Positions 11,154-22,085 of a stretch of 64,000 nt of DNA are shown piece after piece. A program made the translations under genes and the position numbers. Origin of the DNA: Brettanomyces bruxellensis (lineage: Eukaryota; Ascomycota; Pichiomycetes; Pichiales; Pichiaceae). The notes under the pieces are model-generated. The model was not told the origin of the DNA, did no database searches, and saw nothing but the letters and a program-made list of their open reading frames with translations. The DNA lies in contig NC_054684.1 in NCBI RefSeq assembly GCF_011074885.1, positions 372,001 through 436,000 of the forward strand, written 5' to 3'. The stretch's first letter is position 1. Each line of letters starts with the position of its first letter.

Positions 11154-12251
11154 TTAAAATTCTATGGAAAAACCAATTCTCATTGCTGGTTGATTCAAGG
11201 CAGAAAGGTATAGCAAAAAAACCAAGAGTAAATAATATATCGGCAAGTGCTCAAAGAGTTGGTTGTTCTTTGGAGCGTGAAATTTTGCACTGTAGATGGA
11301 AACTCCTCGGAAGAAAAATAGCGTAAGATTAACGTGGGATTAAGAGCGGAGGAAAGAGGCCGACCGACCGATCAACCAGTTAGCAAGGGTTTCAGCAGTT
11401 CATATTACATATATTCGTATTGATGTTTTGATGTGTAGTTAAGTTTGTGGTGTGGGAGTTATTGATGATGTATCTACAGTTTTGCTCCTTGACCTATGTG
11501 TAATCTTATCATTTATATCGTATCCGAATTTTTTCGCAAATAGTCCTTTCCCAAAACCTGCAGTTTGTTATAAAATCAAATTCTGAGTAAAGGACATATA
11601 CTTTTAGGACACAAGAAAATTGCGGACATTGTTCTGTACTTAAACATCGGCTATTATCTTACGAAGCTATTTCACTTAACTCATATGCTGATATAATCAG
11701 GTACTAATAGTACCATGTATTATAACGTGTTGATTACTTCTCAACACTAGATTTGATTGTAATTTTTTTTGATTTTTTTTTGTACTTTCTTTCTTTCTAC
11801 CCCTCCTCGTGCTGGTTCTGAAGATTGGGATTTCACTTTTCTTTTTCGTCCCCATGCCGAGTACTTTCGTCCAATGGCACAGATCCGCAAGCAGTTTCGT
11901 GTTTTTTCTGTTCATTTTCCTTCCCCCTAATGCGATCGATTCCAAAAAACTTCACATTGACATTTCATGTCGCCCATTCCCAATTGCACTCAGCCGAGCC
12001 CCATAAAACTAAATCGGACATGGTAATGGCCCAAGATTCCCCCTGTATCGTTGAATTTTAATAATTAGGAATTTTGAATATCATTTGTTTGATCTGGTCA
12101 GAGTCAGATAAGGTTGCAACGTTTGATTATCAGGAAAGTTTCCATCTTCATAGTGGTACCTTTCTGGTGTGATCCGTGCGACACAAAAATTTAGAAACAG
12201 CATTCAAGAAATACAGACTACAAGTGTACACGGAAAATCAATTGTGTCGTA
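11154..12251. other. Divergent intergenic region, HTH-PLP gene / VPS74
   Basis: About 1.1 kb between two divergently transcribed genes, unusually wide for this window. It contains T-rich tracts near 11760-11790 and short spurious open frames on both strands (11697-12061) with no domain. No tRNA or repeat was found. It probably holds both promoters. Confidence 0.6.
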
Positions 12252-13338
12252 ATGTCATCAAAGTTGTCCCGCCGGCGCCGCGTTATTAGCAAAGATAAAG
12301 CCGACGGTTCTGATAATTCCGCAGCTGAGGAGGAAGAGTTGAAGCTAAAAGAGCGTAAGAGTCTGTCAAAAATTAGAAATGGGATAGCTCCCAATGCAAG
12401 TAGCTCAAGTGTGATAAACGATAGAAGTGACACTAAGATTGCATATGATCCGGAGGATATTGTTGATAGTTCAAAGGACCTGAGGTATCCATTGCTTACA
12501 CTTATGGAGGAAGTTCTTCTAGTAGGCCTAAAAGATAAGGAGGGGTATTTGTCTTTCTGGAATGACAATATATCGTACGCACTTAGGGGAATGATACTAA
12601 TGGAGTTGGCACTTCGAGGCAGAATCCGTATGGTGAATGACCCGGCTAGAAGAAGATTCGATCTTCCGGATCGGTTGATTGAATGCATTGACTCCACCAT
12701 GACTGGTGAAACTTTACTTGATGAGGCCTTAAAATTGATCAAAAATGATGATTCTCACCTCAGCGTTGCCGATTGGATAGACCTACTTAGTGGAGAGACG
12801 TGGAACTTGATGAAAATGAACTACCAGTTAAAGCAGGTCCGAGAAAGATTAGCAAAAGGTCTAGTTGATAAAGGCGTTTTAAAAGACCGAGAGAAAGAGT
12901 TTTCTTCTTTTCGATATGGCCACACATCCTATTCAGGACCCTACTGCTAAAAGGAGAGTAGTCAGCAGAATTCTTTCGATGCTAACCAATCGTACTTTCA
13001 TCATTGAGTATGACGAGAAGTTCTTCCCTGAGACTGTGGGCGCCAAGTACATAAGGTCAATCTGTCTTGTCACTGGTTGCTGTGCTGCCAATGTCCTTGA
13101 GAATGTGCTTGTGGATCTTGATTTTGATGCCAGAGATCAGGCCTTTGTACGTGCGGATGAACTGCTTAGTGAATACAGTACGTATCCATTTTCAAGTAAG
13201 CCGGGATCTTCCCAAATCGGTACGAACCTCTACAAGGAAGTTCAGGCAGAAATAGAGAAAGAGAAGATTGATCCATTGGCAATGGAGATTGTCGCCGGTG
13301 TGATAGACATATTTGGTAAAATGGATGCAATTATCTGA
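12252..13338 (+). CDS. VPS74: GOLPH3-family PI4P adaptor Vps74, needs a +1 frame change
   Basis: Vps74/GOLPH3 binds PI4P on the Golgi and the cytoplasmic tails of glycosyltransferases, keeping them in the Golgi through COPI. The product lies in two frames: 12252-12902 gives a basic/acidic N-terminus and the first half of the GPP34 domain ([40 protein letters not shown]); 12904-13338 gives the second half. Joining them by skipping T12903 restores [12 protein letters not shown], the conserved segment (FLLFDMTTHP in S. cerevisiae), and gives 361 residues against 345 in S. cerevisiae. Without the shift the protein would end after [10 protein letters not shown] and lose the C-terminal half. The extra base lies in a TTTT run (12900-12903), so a sequencing or assembly insertion is the leading explanation; a real frameshift or allele is the alternative. 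Confidence 0.9.
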
Positions 13339-13995
13339 TTGATTGCCTGTCAGTAGCTCATATATGACAATTTACATATTTTTTTGGTTCCCAGTGGGTC
13401 ATGCATGTCTCTTATTCTTGTTTCTGCTAGTTTGCCTGTTTATTATTTTGGTTGTTTTGCTCCATTATTCTAACCAGTCATAGAGTATTTCTGTCTTTGC
13501 CGTTTAATAGGTTTACATCTGCAAGTAAAGTACACCATAATAAATAATGCCGGGTACAATAGTGTGTCTTATTTTTTTTTAATAAATGCTTGTCACAAGT
13601 ACACTAAAGGTACGGCGTTCCCTTTTCCACAAATGACGTGGTTTGTATAACAGAAAATTACATTTCCGAACCTTCTCCCACGGAAGAGAAATTTAACAAC
13701 ATTGTAGAAATGGAAGTTTCAACCTCTTTGTGGCTCCTCGTACTGAGAGCAAAAGACGCCAATATAGACCATTAATCGATGCAATTATATAAGCTGAAAG
13801 GAAGAATAAAAGAGAGAGAGAGCTTTATTCAACATGTGGTAGGTGAACCATGATATGTGCGGCTACACTATGCTAGCAAGAGCCGCATATATTATGGCCT
13901 TTCATTTCAGTTGGTGCAAAAAAGATATATGTATATATATATAACAAAAACAAAGAAAATGGGCCGGCTGATCTGTAATGATGACATTTTCTGCT
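13339..13995. other. Intergenic region, VPS74 / profilin 3' ends
   Basis: About 660 bp between converging genes, with no gene seen. It holds T-rich tracts (13379-13384 and 13569-13580), a short AG microsatellite near 13808-13822 and a TA-rich stretch near 13925-13943. AT-rich sequence of this kind is usual for yeast 3' processing signals. Confidence 0.6.
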
Positions 13996-14537
13996 TTAAT
14001 ATCCTTGCTTGATTAAGTAGTCAGCCAACTGTTCGATAATCTTGGCCGCTTCACCTGGTTGAACACCTCCTGGGTAATGTGCAATCAAGATCGCCTGTTT
14101 TGTCTTAACGCACATAACACCTTCCGCGTCATGCTTTCCGTAAATTGACCTGTCATCTGCCCTGATGCAGAAGTATTTCTGTCCCTCAATGTGCAATCCA
14201 GATGCCCAAAGGTTGGATGCGTCGCTGTATCCGTTAACCACCTCTGAAATTTCTGTTGGCTGCAAATCAAAACCATTGGTCTTTGCCCAGGCAGCTGATC
14301 CGTCCGCACCATAGATGGCAGCCTTATCAAATTTTCCGGTGGCAGTAAGGTTATCAGTGTATGCTGTTAAATGTTAGTATTTCATGAGGTTAAAAAGAAT
14401 GGATAAACATTCAACAGGGAGGCACACATTGGTTTTATCGATGCATCTCATCAGGCAATAGTCATTCAACCCTAAGAGTACCGATTATAAAAGGCATTAT
14501 TTACACCTTGCTCATGAGACTTACCGTTCCACGACAT
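13996..14537 (-). CDS. PFY1: Profilin, two exons
   Basis: Profilin binds actin monomers, proline-rich formins and phosphoinositides. The gene is spliced: exon 1 (14537-14525) encodes MSWN plus one base, exon 2 (14363-13996) the rest, giving 126 residues, the exact size of S. cerevisiae Pfy1. The joined N-terminus reads [15 protein letters not shown], the typical profilin start. Further on are [13 protein letters not shown], an actin-binding stretch [25 protein letters not shown], and the terminal helix [17 protein letters not shown]. The very short first exon carries the conserved N-terminal helix Trp. The exon 2 frame alone has no ATG near its start, which supports the splice. Confidence 0.97.
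14364..14524 (-). other. Spliceosomal intron in PFY1
   Basis: 161 nt on the minus strand. The donor is GTAAGT (14524-14519), the branch site a perfect TACTAAC (14379-14373), and the acceptor AACAG ends at 14364. Branch-to-acceptor distance is very short, about 10 nt. Splicing restores the profilin frame exactly. Confidence 0.95.
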
Positions 14538-15201
14538 TATGGTATCAAATTTTTTGCGAAATTAACGATGTTCTTGTTTGGGATGTTGGTCTGTACCATA
14601 AGAAGAAACAGATAAGAGGCAATTCAAGCTGAATATATCCAAATGTCGGGCAATCGGGTTATAGCGCGCCTAAAAAAAAATATATATATAATAAAAAAGC
14701 CGGAAGAATGTAAACATATGGAATTGCAGAAGCAGAGAAGAAGGGTGAGTCCGCTGGTAAATAATCTGGTGTGAGGATGTGTTGAGGGTATTTAGTGGGA
14801 ACGCCCAGATTTAGGCGGGGTTAGTTGTTCAGCCAATTGTTACGCTCAAACCATTAAATTTTGCATAATTTTACGTTTGGAAGTGATTCTCCAAGTATTC
14901 TTCATTTAGAGTGAATTATTCCACAAATAATTGCTCAATTCCTCTGTCAGTTTTGCATCAGAATTTCGCACAGGGTTCAGAACATTCTCACCTTCGCTAA
15001 GAGCATTTTTTCCCCCCCCTCCCCCAAAGAAAAATGGTGAGTCTTTAAAGCATGCAAAAGCAGGAAATTTCAACCCAGAACTACGCAATATTCTCAAAAG
15101 CTGCTTAGATACATCTACAGCGTGTGAATTTTAACTGACTTTATTCTGTAAAAATACAACCCCCATTAAATTTAATTTATGGTTACTCTCTCTCTCTAAT
15201 C
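14538..15201. other. Intergenic region, PFY1 promoter / LEO1 3' end
   Basis: About 660 bp. It contains the PFY1 promoter, AT-dinucleotide and poly-A tracts around 14671-14697, and a C-rich run near 15010-15025. The short open frames on both strands around 14906-15134 have no recognisable content. Nothing else was seen. Confidence 0.55.
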
Positions 15202-16614
15202 CTATTCGTCATCGTCATCCTCCAAAATTACACGTCTCTTCTTACTGACAATTGCCGCACCATCTTCATCCTCTTCATCATCATCATCCTCTATCTTTTC
15301 ACCTTTCCTCTTCTCACCAGCAGATGGCTCAGACTGTCTCTCCTCGTAAAGTTTACTTCCAGCCTCTTTCACTTTCTTTAATCTTTCCGCAGCTTCCTGG
15401 ATTTTCTCCTCGTTGTCCTCTTCATCCTCAGCAGACTCTTCCTCTTCACCTTCATCATTCTCCGCATCTTCATCATCAACAACAAAATCATCATTTTCAT
15501 ACCCATCAGCATTGAGCCCATGCTTTCCTGACCTCCTCACCGGTGAATAATCATCATCCTCTTCCTCTTCTTCACCGATATCAATATCATCAAGTGCTCG
15601 AGATGAACCTGCAGTTTGTGAGCGACTTCTCCTTCCGAGTTTTTCCTCTGCTTGCTGTATCTTGCTATCTTGCTTCCTTCTAGCCTTCTCGATCTCACGA
15701 AGTGCCTTTTCGTTTTCTCTGGCCTTCAACTCAGGATCAACCTTGGTCACTATCGTGTTGATTTTTCTAGTTCTTCTTAGTTTCATGTTATTCTGAATCG
15801 TACTGGCCAAAATCTTGTGCGCAATAGAATTTGTTGATGGTGGAAGAACCTTGATGCTCTTGTTAACGTTAAATGCGCCAATCAAAACCTGACCACCCTG
15901 GAATGCAAGAATGTTGTCCTCGTTTCTGTTAAACTTGATTTCAAAAAACTCATTTCCAACCTTGAGAGACATCGTTCCATCCTCCCACTCGATAATTTTA
16001 GCATTTGATTGCTTGTATAACTCACCAGATGGTGTTTTCGCATATCTCCACCTAATTGTATTGAGTAATTGTAACTTCCGAAATTGAATTGAATCCTTAA
16101 TTCCATTTGTGGTGGCACTATCCTTAGATCCCTCTCCTTCCTGCTCTTTTTCCTTTATGAACTCTTCGAGTTGCTCCTCGAAGTTTGTTGGCGAAAATGG
16201 TTCAGGATCAACCGAGATGAATCTCGGTAGATTAAACATGATCACATCGTCATTCATTGGTGCATGTGATCTTGGATGTCTTGAAAGAGTCAAAGCGGCT
16301 CTTTGTAAATCCTCCTCCTCATTCCCTTCACTCTTCTTTGTTTCATCATCCTCGTTGCTTTCTTCCACTGCATCAATGTTATCAGCATCTTTGCTGTCAC
16401 TAGTTGCTTCTTCATTTTCGTCCTCACCACCAAACAAATCTTCCATCTCCTCCTCTTCGTTGTCACTGCCATTTTTATCAGTTGTGCCTTCATCGGCAAT
16501 ATTTTCCTCGCTGCTTTCGGTTTTTGTGGCTTTTAAATCATCTTTCTTGGAAGAAGGACCAGCTTCGTCAATATCTTTTTTATCTGGAGAGGGCAGAACT
16601 GATGGCGTTGACAT
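15202..16614 (-). CDS. LEO1: Paf1 complex subunit Leo1
   Basis: 470 residues from the ATG at 16614 (MSTPSVLPS); an in-frame TTG two codons upstream was not used. Leo1 is a subunit of the RNA polymerase II-associated Paf1 complex, which promotes elongation, H2B ubiquitination and H3K4/K36 methylation. Visible: a long acidic Glu/Asp/Ser-rich N-terminus (about 1-110), the Leo1 core (LPRFISVDPEPFSPTNF, NTIRWRYAKTP, IIEWEDGTMSLKVGNEFFEIK, then SIAHKILASTIQNNMKLRRTRKI cut here into its conserved parts), a basic helical linker (about 300-345), and a second acidic tail rich in Asp/Glu. Order and size match yeast Leo1 (464 residues). Confidence 0.95.
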   Translation of the reverse strand: MSTPSVLPSPDKKDIDEAGPSSKKDDLKATKTESSEENIADEGTTDKNGSDNEEEEMEDLFGGEDENEEATSDSKDADNIDAVEESNEDDETKKSEGNEEEDLQRAALTLSRHPRSHAPMNDDVIMFNLPRFISVDPEPFSPTNFEEQLEEFIKEKEQEGEGSKDSATTNGIKDSIQFRKLQLLNTIRWRYAKTPSGELYKQSNAKIIEWEDGTMSLKVGNEFFEIKFNRNEDNILAFQGGQVLIGAFNVNKSIKVLPPSTNSIAHKILASTIQNNMKLRRTRKINTIVTKVDPELKARENEKALREIEKARRKQDSKIQQAEEKLGRRSRSQTAGSSRALDDIDIGEEEEEDDDYSPVRRSGKHGLNADGYENDDFVVDDEDAENDEGEEEESAEDEEDNEEKIQEAAERLKKVKEAGSKLYEERQSEPSAGEKRKGEKIEDDDDEEDEDGAAIVSKKRRVILEDDDDE

Positions 16615-17027
16615 TTTCAATATGATACCTTTTCTTTAACTCAGCTCTACCAGCAAAGTTCCCGTACCAGTTTCACTCTATAATTTTTTTGACGCCTGTA
16701 TCCACAACTTCCTGAATTGTCATTAATTGATGTTGATTTGCTCCACTACGTAGGACGAAAAAGACTCGAGAGACGCACTCTCTTCTTCTCTGTCCAAATG
16801 AAAAAAAATTTAGAAATAAAAAAAGAAATTGGACTCTATCGGCGCGTCTTTTTTTTTTTTTTAATTAATAACGTTCTTTTTTGTCCTCCAAAAATGCAGA
16901 AAGTGGGATCTTACTGGATGATGGATAATCACTACTTCATATCAGTAGAATTCTTTATAGAAATATTGCTTTACACTTGCAAGCAATTATCCCCATCGCA
17001 TCCTTTATTTAAGATATAAGTTGGCAC
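16615..17027. other. Divergent promoter region LEO1 / small mitochondrial gene
   Basis: About 410 bp shared by two divergent genes. A CGGCGCGTC element (about 16839-16847) is followed by a long T tract (16848-16861); poly(dA:dT) of this sort is typical of nucleosome-free yeast promoters. No further gene is supported. Confidence 0.5.
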
Positions 17028-17564
17028 ATGATGTTTTCCATAAGACCTTTGTCAAATGCAGGAAGGAGGTCGCTATATTCATCATTGAGGCAGAAAGCCT
17101 GGACCAATAATGCTAGAAGATATGTTCACTGGGAAAAGGTTCCAGAGTCAGAACAAGTTGGATACGATAAGCATGGATTGCCAGTTAGTAAATCCGAGTC
17201 AGTGCTCAACAGATACACGGGTACATTTTTTGGAACAGTGTTTGTGATTGTTGCGTACCATTATTTCAATAAAAGCTATATGGAATCTCATCATGGCGAC
17301 TCGCTTCTTACAATTATTAAGAAGGGTAATACCTTGGAGGAGTTAAAGGCTAATTACGACTCTTATAGACAGGGCGTTATGGACAGAGAGAAGTTGCACA
17401 CTATGTTTGCTGACACTCCTGTTGTCGATGCAAACAATTATGTTACACACATTTCCGAGGTTCCAGGAAAGGTTCAATGCTTTAACGGCAACGCACAGTT
17501 TAACACGATTCAAAACTGGGAGGAAGTTGGCCCAAGAAAGCAGAGGGAAGATCCATTCCATTAA
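17028..17564 (+). CDS. Small mitochondrial-type single-pass membrane protein
   Basis: 178 residues; not recognised with certainty. The N-terminus (MMFSIRPLSNAGRRSLYSSL) is rich in Arg and Ser without acids, as in mitochondrial presequences. A single hydrophobic segment (about 66-79, TGTFFGTVFVIVAYHYF) follows a short soluble part, then about 95 residues of hydrophilic C-terminal domain ending in RKQREDPFH. This layout, one membrane pass plus a hydrophilic tail, is seen among accessory subunits of respiratory complexes in yeasts that keep complex I. That is inference; no diagnostic motif is visible. The start could be either of two adjacent ATG codons. Confidence 0.7.
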   Translation: MMFSIRPLSNAGRRSLYSSLRQKAWTNNARRYVHWEKVPESEQVGYDKHGLPVSKSESVLNRYTGTFFGTVFVIVAYHYFNKSYMESHHGDSLLTIIKKGNTLEELKANYDSYRQGVMDREKLHTMFADTPVVDANNYVTHISEVPGKVQCFNGNAQFNTIQNWEEVGPRKQREDPFH

Positions 17565-18042
17565 GTTATGAGATGGTGAATTGCATGCATATGGCAATTT
17601 ATTTAAAAGAAAGTATATTTATTCTATTTATTTATTCGGTTATGATCATTTGGTTGACTGTAGATGTAGTTCAAATAACCTTTGAAACTATAAAAGCTTG
17701 TAAGTGTCCAAGTTATGGTCAAACGTTACAGTATTTCTCATCTGAAGCCTGTTCAATGCTGTGCAGTGCATCAAATTTTTTTTTACGCACTGATATAATT
17801 GGCGCTGCGTCTCCTGTTCTTTTTTTCTCTCTCTGCCCCAATTGCCCAAGTGAGAGAAATTTGGTGAATGAATCCGCATCATGATGAAAAAGTAAACAAA
17901 ACACCGGATTATAGAACATCCTAGTGATTAGTACATGAGAAAAAGTAGTACATAACTTTCAGCCTTTGAACAGTATAATACGTACCGTATCCACTCTGGA
18001 AATTTTACAACAGAAATAGATAACGGTTAAAGTGCACATCAA
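17565..18042. other. Intergenic region before BIM1
   Basis: About 480 bp, AT-rich. Short open frames on both strands (17573-17919) show no domain. It contains the 3' end of the upstream gene and the BIM1 promoter. No repeat or RNA gene was noticed. Confidence 0.5.
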
Positions 18043-19191
18043 ATGATTGTTGGATTATCGCGGTCAGAACTATTAGACTGGATCAATCGTGATTTCGAGG
18101 CAGGATACAGTAACATAGAACAATGTGGTAGCGGTGCAGTTTACTGCCAAATATTTGACTCGATTTATCCTGGTCGCATACCTGTTGGAAAAATACACTT
18201 CGAACCAAGGCAGGATTATCAGATATTGTCCAACTACAAGCTTCTTCAGATGGGATTCAATAAGGTGGGACTTACAAGAGAGGTTCCTGTGGAAAGATTG
18301 ATGAAGTTTCGAATGCAGGACAACTTGGAGTTCCTCCAGTGGTTTTGCAAGCTACAGGCGAATGCTCAGCGTCATGGAATCAGTAATGTGAGCAGTGTGC
18401 CTAGTAGGAAACCTTTAGCCTCAAGTCATATCAACAGACCGACCAACCATGCAAGAGTTACCCCAGCAAGATCGATATCGGGGCGATCCATGCCTTCAAG
18501 ATCGATACATAAGGAGTTGGGATCCCATTCTCGAAACTTTTCCGGAGAACCGACCGTCAAGCATTCAAATGGTTTGAATACAAAATCCGAAAGTACAGTC
18601 TACACTCCTCGCCGGGCCATTAGTGGAGAAACTGGTGGTGCCAGAAGTAGCATACGGAGATCCTCCGGAATACGGACTAGGTCTCTGACTTCACCCGATT
18701 ACAGTGATGCCCAAATGAAAAAGTTGAAAAAGCAGGTGGAGGAACTCCAAGGCAAGCTTAGTGAGGCAGCAGAGACTCAGGAGAGCCTTGAATACGAAAG
18801 GAATTTTTACTTCTCGAAGCTGCGCCAAATTGAAATCATCTGCCAAAACTTGAACGACAAGATTCAGCAAGATAAGGATTCGATAGATATCACTGTGCCA
18901 GAGTTGGTTCAGCATGTTCAGGAGATTTTGTACAGTATGGTGGAGGGCTTTGAGGTTCCAGATGATAATGAAGCAGGCAGTGAGGCCGGAGATTTTAATG
19001 ACTCGGGTATACTTTCTGGTTCTCCTCTTAATCAATCACCACTTAGCAACAGTCTTAGCGGTACACCGGAGCACTCGGCTCATGCTGGAATCCCTGACTC
19101 CGTCGATGCATACAATGACAATTCGTTTACTAACAAGTCTGGTGCAGAAGATCCCGATGCTTTAAAGATATTGGAAGAAGAAACATTTTGA
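18043..19191 (+). CDS. BIM1: EB1-family microtubule plus-end protein Bim1
   Basis: 382 residues, against 344 in S. cerevisiae. EB1 proteins track growing microtubule ends and recruit cortical and kinetochore factors for spindle positioning. Residues 1-110 form the calponin-homology domain (SRSELLDWINRDF, IEQCGSGAVYCQIFDSIYPG, LLQMGFNKVG, LMKFRMQDNLEFLQWFCKL). A Ser/Arg-rich, probably phosphorylated linker spans about 120-225. The dimerising coiled coil and EB1 domain follow (about 226-315; KKLKKQVEELQGKLSEA, YERNFYFSKLRQIEIICQ). A Ser-rich acidic tail ends in EEETF. It does not end in the EEY/F form of animal EB1. A 5' in-frame alternative ATG is not evident. Confidence 0.96.
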   Translation: MIVGLSRSELLDWINRDFEAGYSNIEQCGSGAVYCQIFDSIYPGRIPVGKIHFEPRQDYQILSNYKLLQMGFNKVGLTREVPVERLMKFRMQDNLEFLQWFCKLQANAQRHGISNVSSVPSRKPLASSHINRPTNHARVTPARSISGRSMPSRSIHKELGSHSRNFSGEPTVKHSNGLNTKSESTVYTPRRAISGETGGARSSIRRSSGIRTRSLTSPDYSDAQMKKLKKQVEELQGKLSEAAETQESLEYERNFYFSKLRQIEIICQNLNDKIQQDKDSIDITVPELVQHVQEILYSMVEGFEVPDDNEAGSEAGDFNDSGILSGSPLNQSPLSNSLSGTPEHSAHAGIPDSVDAYNDNSFTNKSGAEDPDALKILEEETF

Positions 19192-19754
19192 GATAATCGA
19201 TTCATTTTCTTGAATGCATGGCCTTAGCTTCTGCATTTCTCTGAATTAAGATCTTTTTCTATCTTGCATTGCTGTTTTACTGTATTTTGGGCACCAGCTA
19301 GTGAATCTCGACTTCTTTGTTATTTTTGTATTCACAGGCTGCTTGCTCCGGTGGTTATATATAAAGGTTGTAGTCAAGTATTTCGCATAGTTCTACTATC
19401 ATCGAGTTTTGATGGCATGCATTTAATAATACTCGACAAGGTTTACGTTTTCTGTATACTGTATGTTTGTCCATTTCTGCATGTACATAAGGTTGTTGTA
19501 ATGCATTTGAGATCCGGATCTTTTTCAACGCAGAGCAAAAAAGGCAGTGCTTAAATAAATCTACGCTTAAGTTTTTTTTTGTTTTTTTTTTGTCTGAGAT
19601 TGTCTCTCGCCTTTCAAAGGTAAACTATGTTAACTTAGATTTGCTTAATTAGCTAAGTTAACAACTGTGTATCGCTATCGCCTATAAGCCTTCTTCATAT
19701 CATTTATTTATTTATACATCGAGGTAAATTCGAACGCTTTTAACTTCTGCGAGG
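19192..19754. other. Intergenic region BIM1 / AFG3
   Basis: About 560 bp in tandem orientation. It contains T-rich tracts near 19570-19590 and an 11-bp inverted repeat at 19628-19663 close to the AFG3 start. An open stretch at 19264-19554 shows no recognisable protein. Confidence 0.5.
19628..19663. repeat. 11-bp inverted repeat upstream of AFG3
   Basis: Arms TGTTAACTTAG (19628-19638) and CTAAGTTAACA (19653-19663) are perfect reverse complements with a 14-nt AT-rich spacer. The repeat lies about 92 bp before the AFG3 ATG, so it could be a promoter dyad or a hairpin in the 5' leader. Confidence 0.6.
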
Positions 19755-22085
19755 ATGTCTGTTGGCCAATTCCCCGTTAGAGCGTCCTTAAGGATGGTTC
19801 AACTTCGCTCGTTAAAGACTTCCTTCCAGAATAGTAGGGGTAGCATTTTGGGATGTTTTCAGAGCAGATGTTACTTCGAAAGTCTGAGTCACTTTGTTTT
19901 ATGCAGCTCAATGTCACAGAGAGCTTGTTCACAGCCGAGTGCTGCTCTTTCAATCCGACGTTTTTCCTCAATTAGACACTGCAACTTCATGCGCAAAACC
20001 TTTCCGCGGCTGAATGCAAACTGGGGGGCTGGTATGAATGGTAAGACTAATAATGGAAGTACCGGTAGCAATGGGAATAAGAGTAGCGGTAACAAAGGCA
20101 ACAAAAATAACAATAACAACAATAACAACAATAATCCAATGGGTAACTTCTCGTGGAAAGACTGGGTGGTGCCTACTCTTTTCATGTTTCTTCTTATGAA
20201 TGGAATGGGTATATCATCAGCAGACCGTGGGGCGCAGCTCACGTTCCAAGATTTCAAAGTGAATTACCTTAGTAAGGGTTTGGTCAGGCGGGTTGTTGTG
20301 ATCAATGGGGCATATGCAGAAGCAGAGTTGATGTCTGGAATTCCTCGCCATGTTGGATTCACGATTGGATCTCCGGATGTTTTTGATCGGGAGATGGAAG
20401 AGGCCCAGGACAAGTTGCGGATTCCAAGCAATGAGCGAATTCCTATTTCGTACGAGACGAGAACCAGCATATGGACATACATAATGCCGTTTGTTCCAAC
20501 GCTTCTTTTGGTTGGTGGAGGCTATTATCTTCTCATGCAGATGCGGAAGAGGGGCCCAAAGGGTACCGGCGGGCCGTTCGACTCAATTATGAACGTTGGA
20601 AAATCCAAGGCGAAGTTGTTCAACCAGGACACAAACATCAAGGTGAAGTTCAAAGACGTGGCGGGATGCGATGAGGCAAAGGCAGAAATCATGGAGTTTG
20701 TCAACTTCTTGAAGCAGCCACAGAGATACGAGCGTTTGGGTGCAAAAATCCCCCGTGGTGCTATTTTGGCTGGTCCTCCCGGTACAGGTAAAACGTTGCT
20801 TGCCAAAGCTACTGCTGGAGAAGCAGGTGTTCCATTTCTTTCAGTTTCCGGTTCTGAATTCGTCGAGATGTTTGTAGGTGTTGGTGCTTCACGTGTGCGT
20901 GATTTGTTTGCCACGGCAAGAAAGCTGGCTCCTAGCATTATCTTCATCGATGAGATAGATGCCATTGGTGGTGCACGTGAGAAGTCGCCGATGCGTGCAA
21001 ATGATGAAAAGGAGGCCACTTTGAACCAGTTGTTGGTCGAAATGGATGGATTCGACACCTCTGACCATGTTGTTGTGTTGGCTGGTACAAACAGATCAGA
21101 TATGCTAGATAAAGCTTTGCTTAGGCCGGGAAGATTTGACAGGCACATCTACTTGGATAAGCCAGACATCGAAGGCAGAAAGGCCATCTACAAGGTTCAC
21201 CTAAGGCCAATCAAGTTGAAGGAGCCCGTCACGGACACTTTTGCAGGTAGGCTAGCAGCCATGACTCCGGGATTTTCAGGTGCTGATATTGCCAACTGCT
21301 GTAATGAGGCTGCTTTGATTGCCGCCAGGCATAATGCCAATTATGTTGAGCTTAAGGACTTTGAGCAGGCAATAGAGAGGGTGATCGTTGGATTGGCAAA
21401 TAAGACCAGGGTCCTCTCTCCAGAGGAGAAAAAGACCGTTGCCTACCACGAGGCTGGCCATGCGATCTGTGGATGGTATTTAAAATATGCTGATCCATTG
21501 TTGAAGGTTTCCATCATTCCTCGGGGACAAGCTGCGTTGGGTTATGCTCAGTACCTTCCGCCGGACCAGTATTTGATTTCACGCGAGCAGTTTCAGCATA
21601 AGATGATTATGGCCTTGGGAGGACGAGTTTCAGAGGAGTTGCATTTCCCATCTGTCACCACAGGTGCTGCAGATGACCTACAAAAGGTTACAAAGATGGC
21701 TAATGCCATGGTTTTGAAGCTAGGAATGTCGAAGAAACTAGGAACGATCGTTTTTGAACCTAAAGACACCCAGATGCAGGTGCATAAGCCATTCAGTGAA
21801 GAGACGTTCGAGGTCATCGACACTGAGGTGCATCGTTTGATCAATGATGCTCATGCAAGGTGTAAGGAGCTTCTCACATCAAAAATTGATGAGGTCGACA
21901 AGGTTGCGAAGGAGCTTTTGAAGAAAGAGGTAATTACCAGGGATGACATGATTCGTCTTTTGGGCCCAAGGCCTTTCAAGGAACAGAATGATGCTTTTAG
22001 GAAATATCTTTTACCGAAGGATGAGGATGGTGGAGAAAATCCACATAATGACTCAGGAAAGCCGGAACCAGAGCCTGTTGCTTGA
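19755..22085 (+). CDS. AFG3: Mitochondrial m-AAA protease subunit Afg3
   Basis: 776 residues (S. cerevisiae Afg3: 761). The m-AAA protease is a hexameric, zinc-dependent quality-control machine in the inner membrane with its active sites in the matrix; it degrades unassembled membrane proteins and matures bL32m. Visible: a basic presequence region, an Asn/Gly/Lys low-complexity stretch (about 95-128), two membrane segments (about 137-152 and 241-258), a FtsH-extracellular-type domain between them, the AAA module ([31 protein letters not shown]), and the M41 protease motif HEAGH with zinc ligands H565 and H569. The C-terminal [21 protein letters not shown] matches Afg3 rather than Yta12. Confidence 0.93.
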   Translation: MSVGQFPVRASLRMVQLRSLKTSFQNSRGSILGCFQSRCYFESLSHFVLCSSMSQRACSQPSAALSIRRFSSIRHCNFMRKTFPRLNANWGAGMNGKTNNGSTGSNGNKSSGNKGNKNNNNNNNNNNPMGNFSWKDWVVPTLFMFLLMNGMGISSADRGAQLTFQDFKVNYLSKGLVRRVVVINGAYAEAELMSGIPRHVGFTIGSPDVFDREMEEAQDKLRIPSNERIPISYETRTSIWTYIMPFVPTLLLVGGGYYLLMQMRKRGPKGTGGPFDSIMNVGKSKAKLFNQDTNIKVKFKDVAGCDEAKAEIMEFVNFLKQPQRYERLGAKIPRGAILAGPPGTGKTLLAKATAGEAGVPFLSVSGSEFVEMFVGVGASRVRDLFATARKLAPSIIFIDEIDAIGGAREKSPMRANDEKEATLNQLLVEMDGFDTSDHVVVLAGTNRSDMLDKALLRPGRFDRHIYLDKPDIEGRKAIYKVHLRPIKLKEPVTDTFAGRLAAMTPGFSGADIANCCNEAALIAARHNANYVELKDFEQAIERVIVGLANKTRVLSPEEKKTVAYHEAGHAICGWYLKYADPLLKVSIIPRGQAALGYAQYLPPDQYLISREQFQHKMIMALGGRVSEELHFPSVTTGAADDLQKVTKMANAMVLKLGMSKKLGTIVFEPKDTQMQVHKPFSEETFEVIDTEVHRLINDAHARCKELLTSKIDEVDKVAKELLKKEVITRDDMIRLLGPRPFKEQNDAFRKYLLPKDEDGGENPHNDSGKPEPEPVA

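Noticed and set aside
12252..13338. VPS74 as a true pseudogene
   Set aside because: Both halves are conserved up to the junction with no other damage, which argues for an error or frameshift rather than decay.
20525..21148. A 207-codon minus-strand frame inside AFG3
   Set aside because: Antisense to the AAA module of AFG3, with no recognisable domain; a shadow of a conserved gene.
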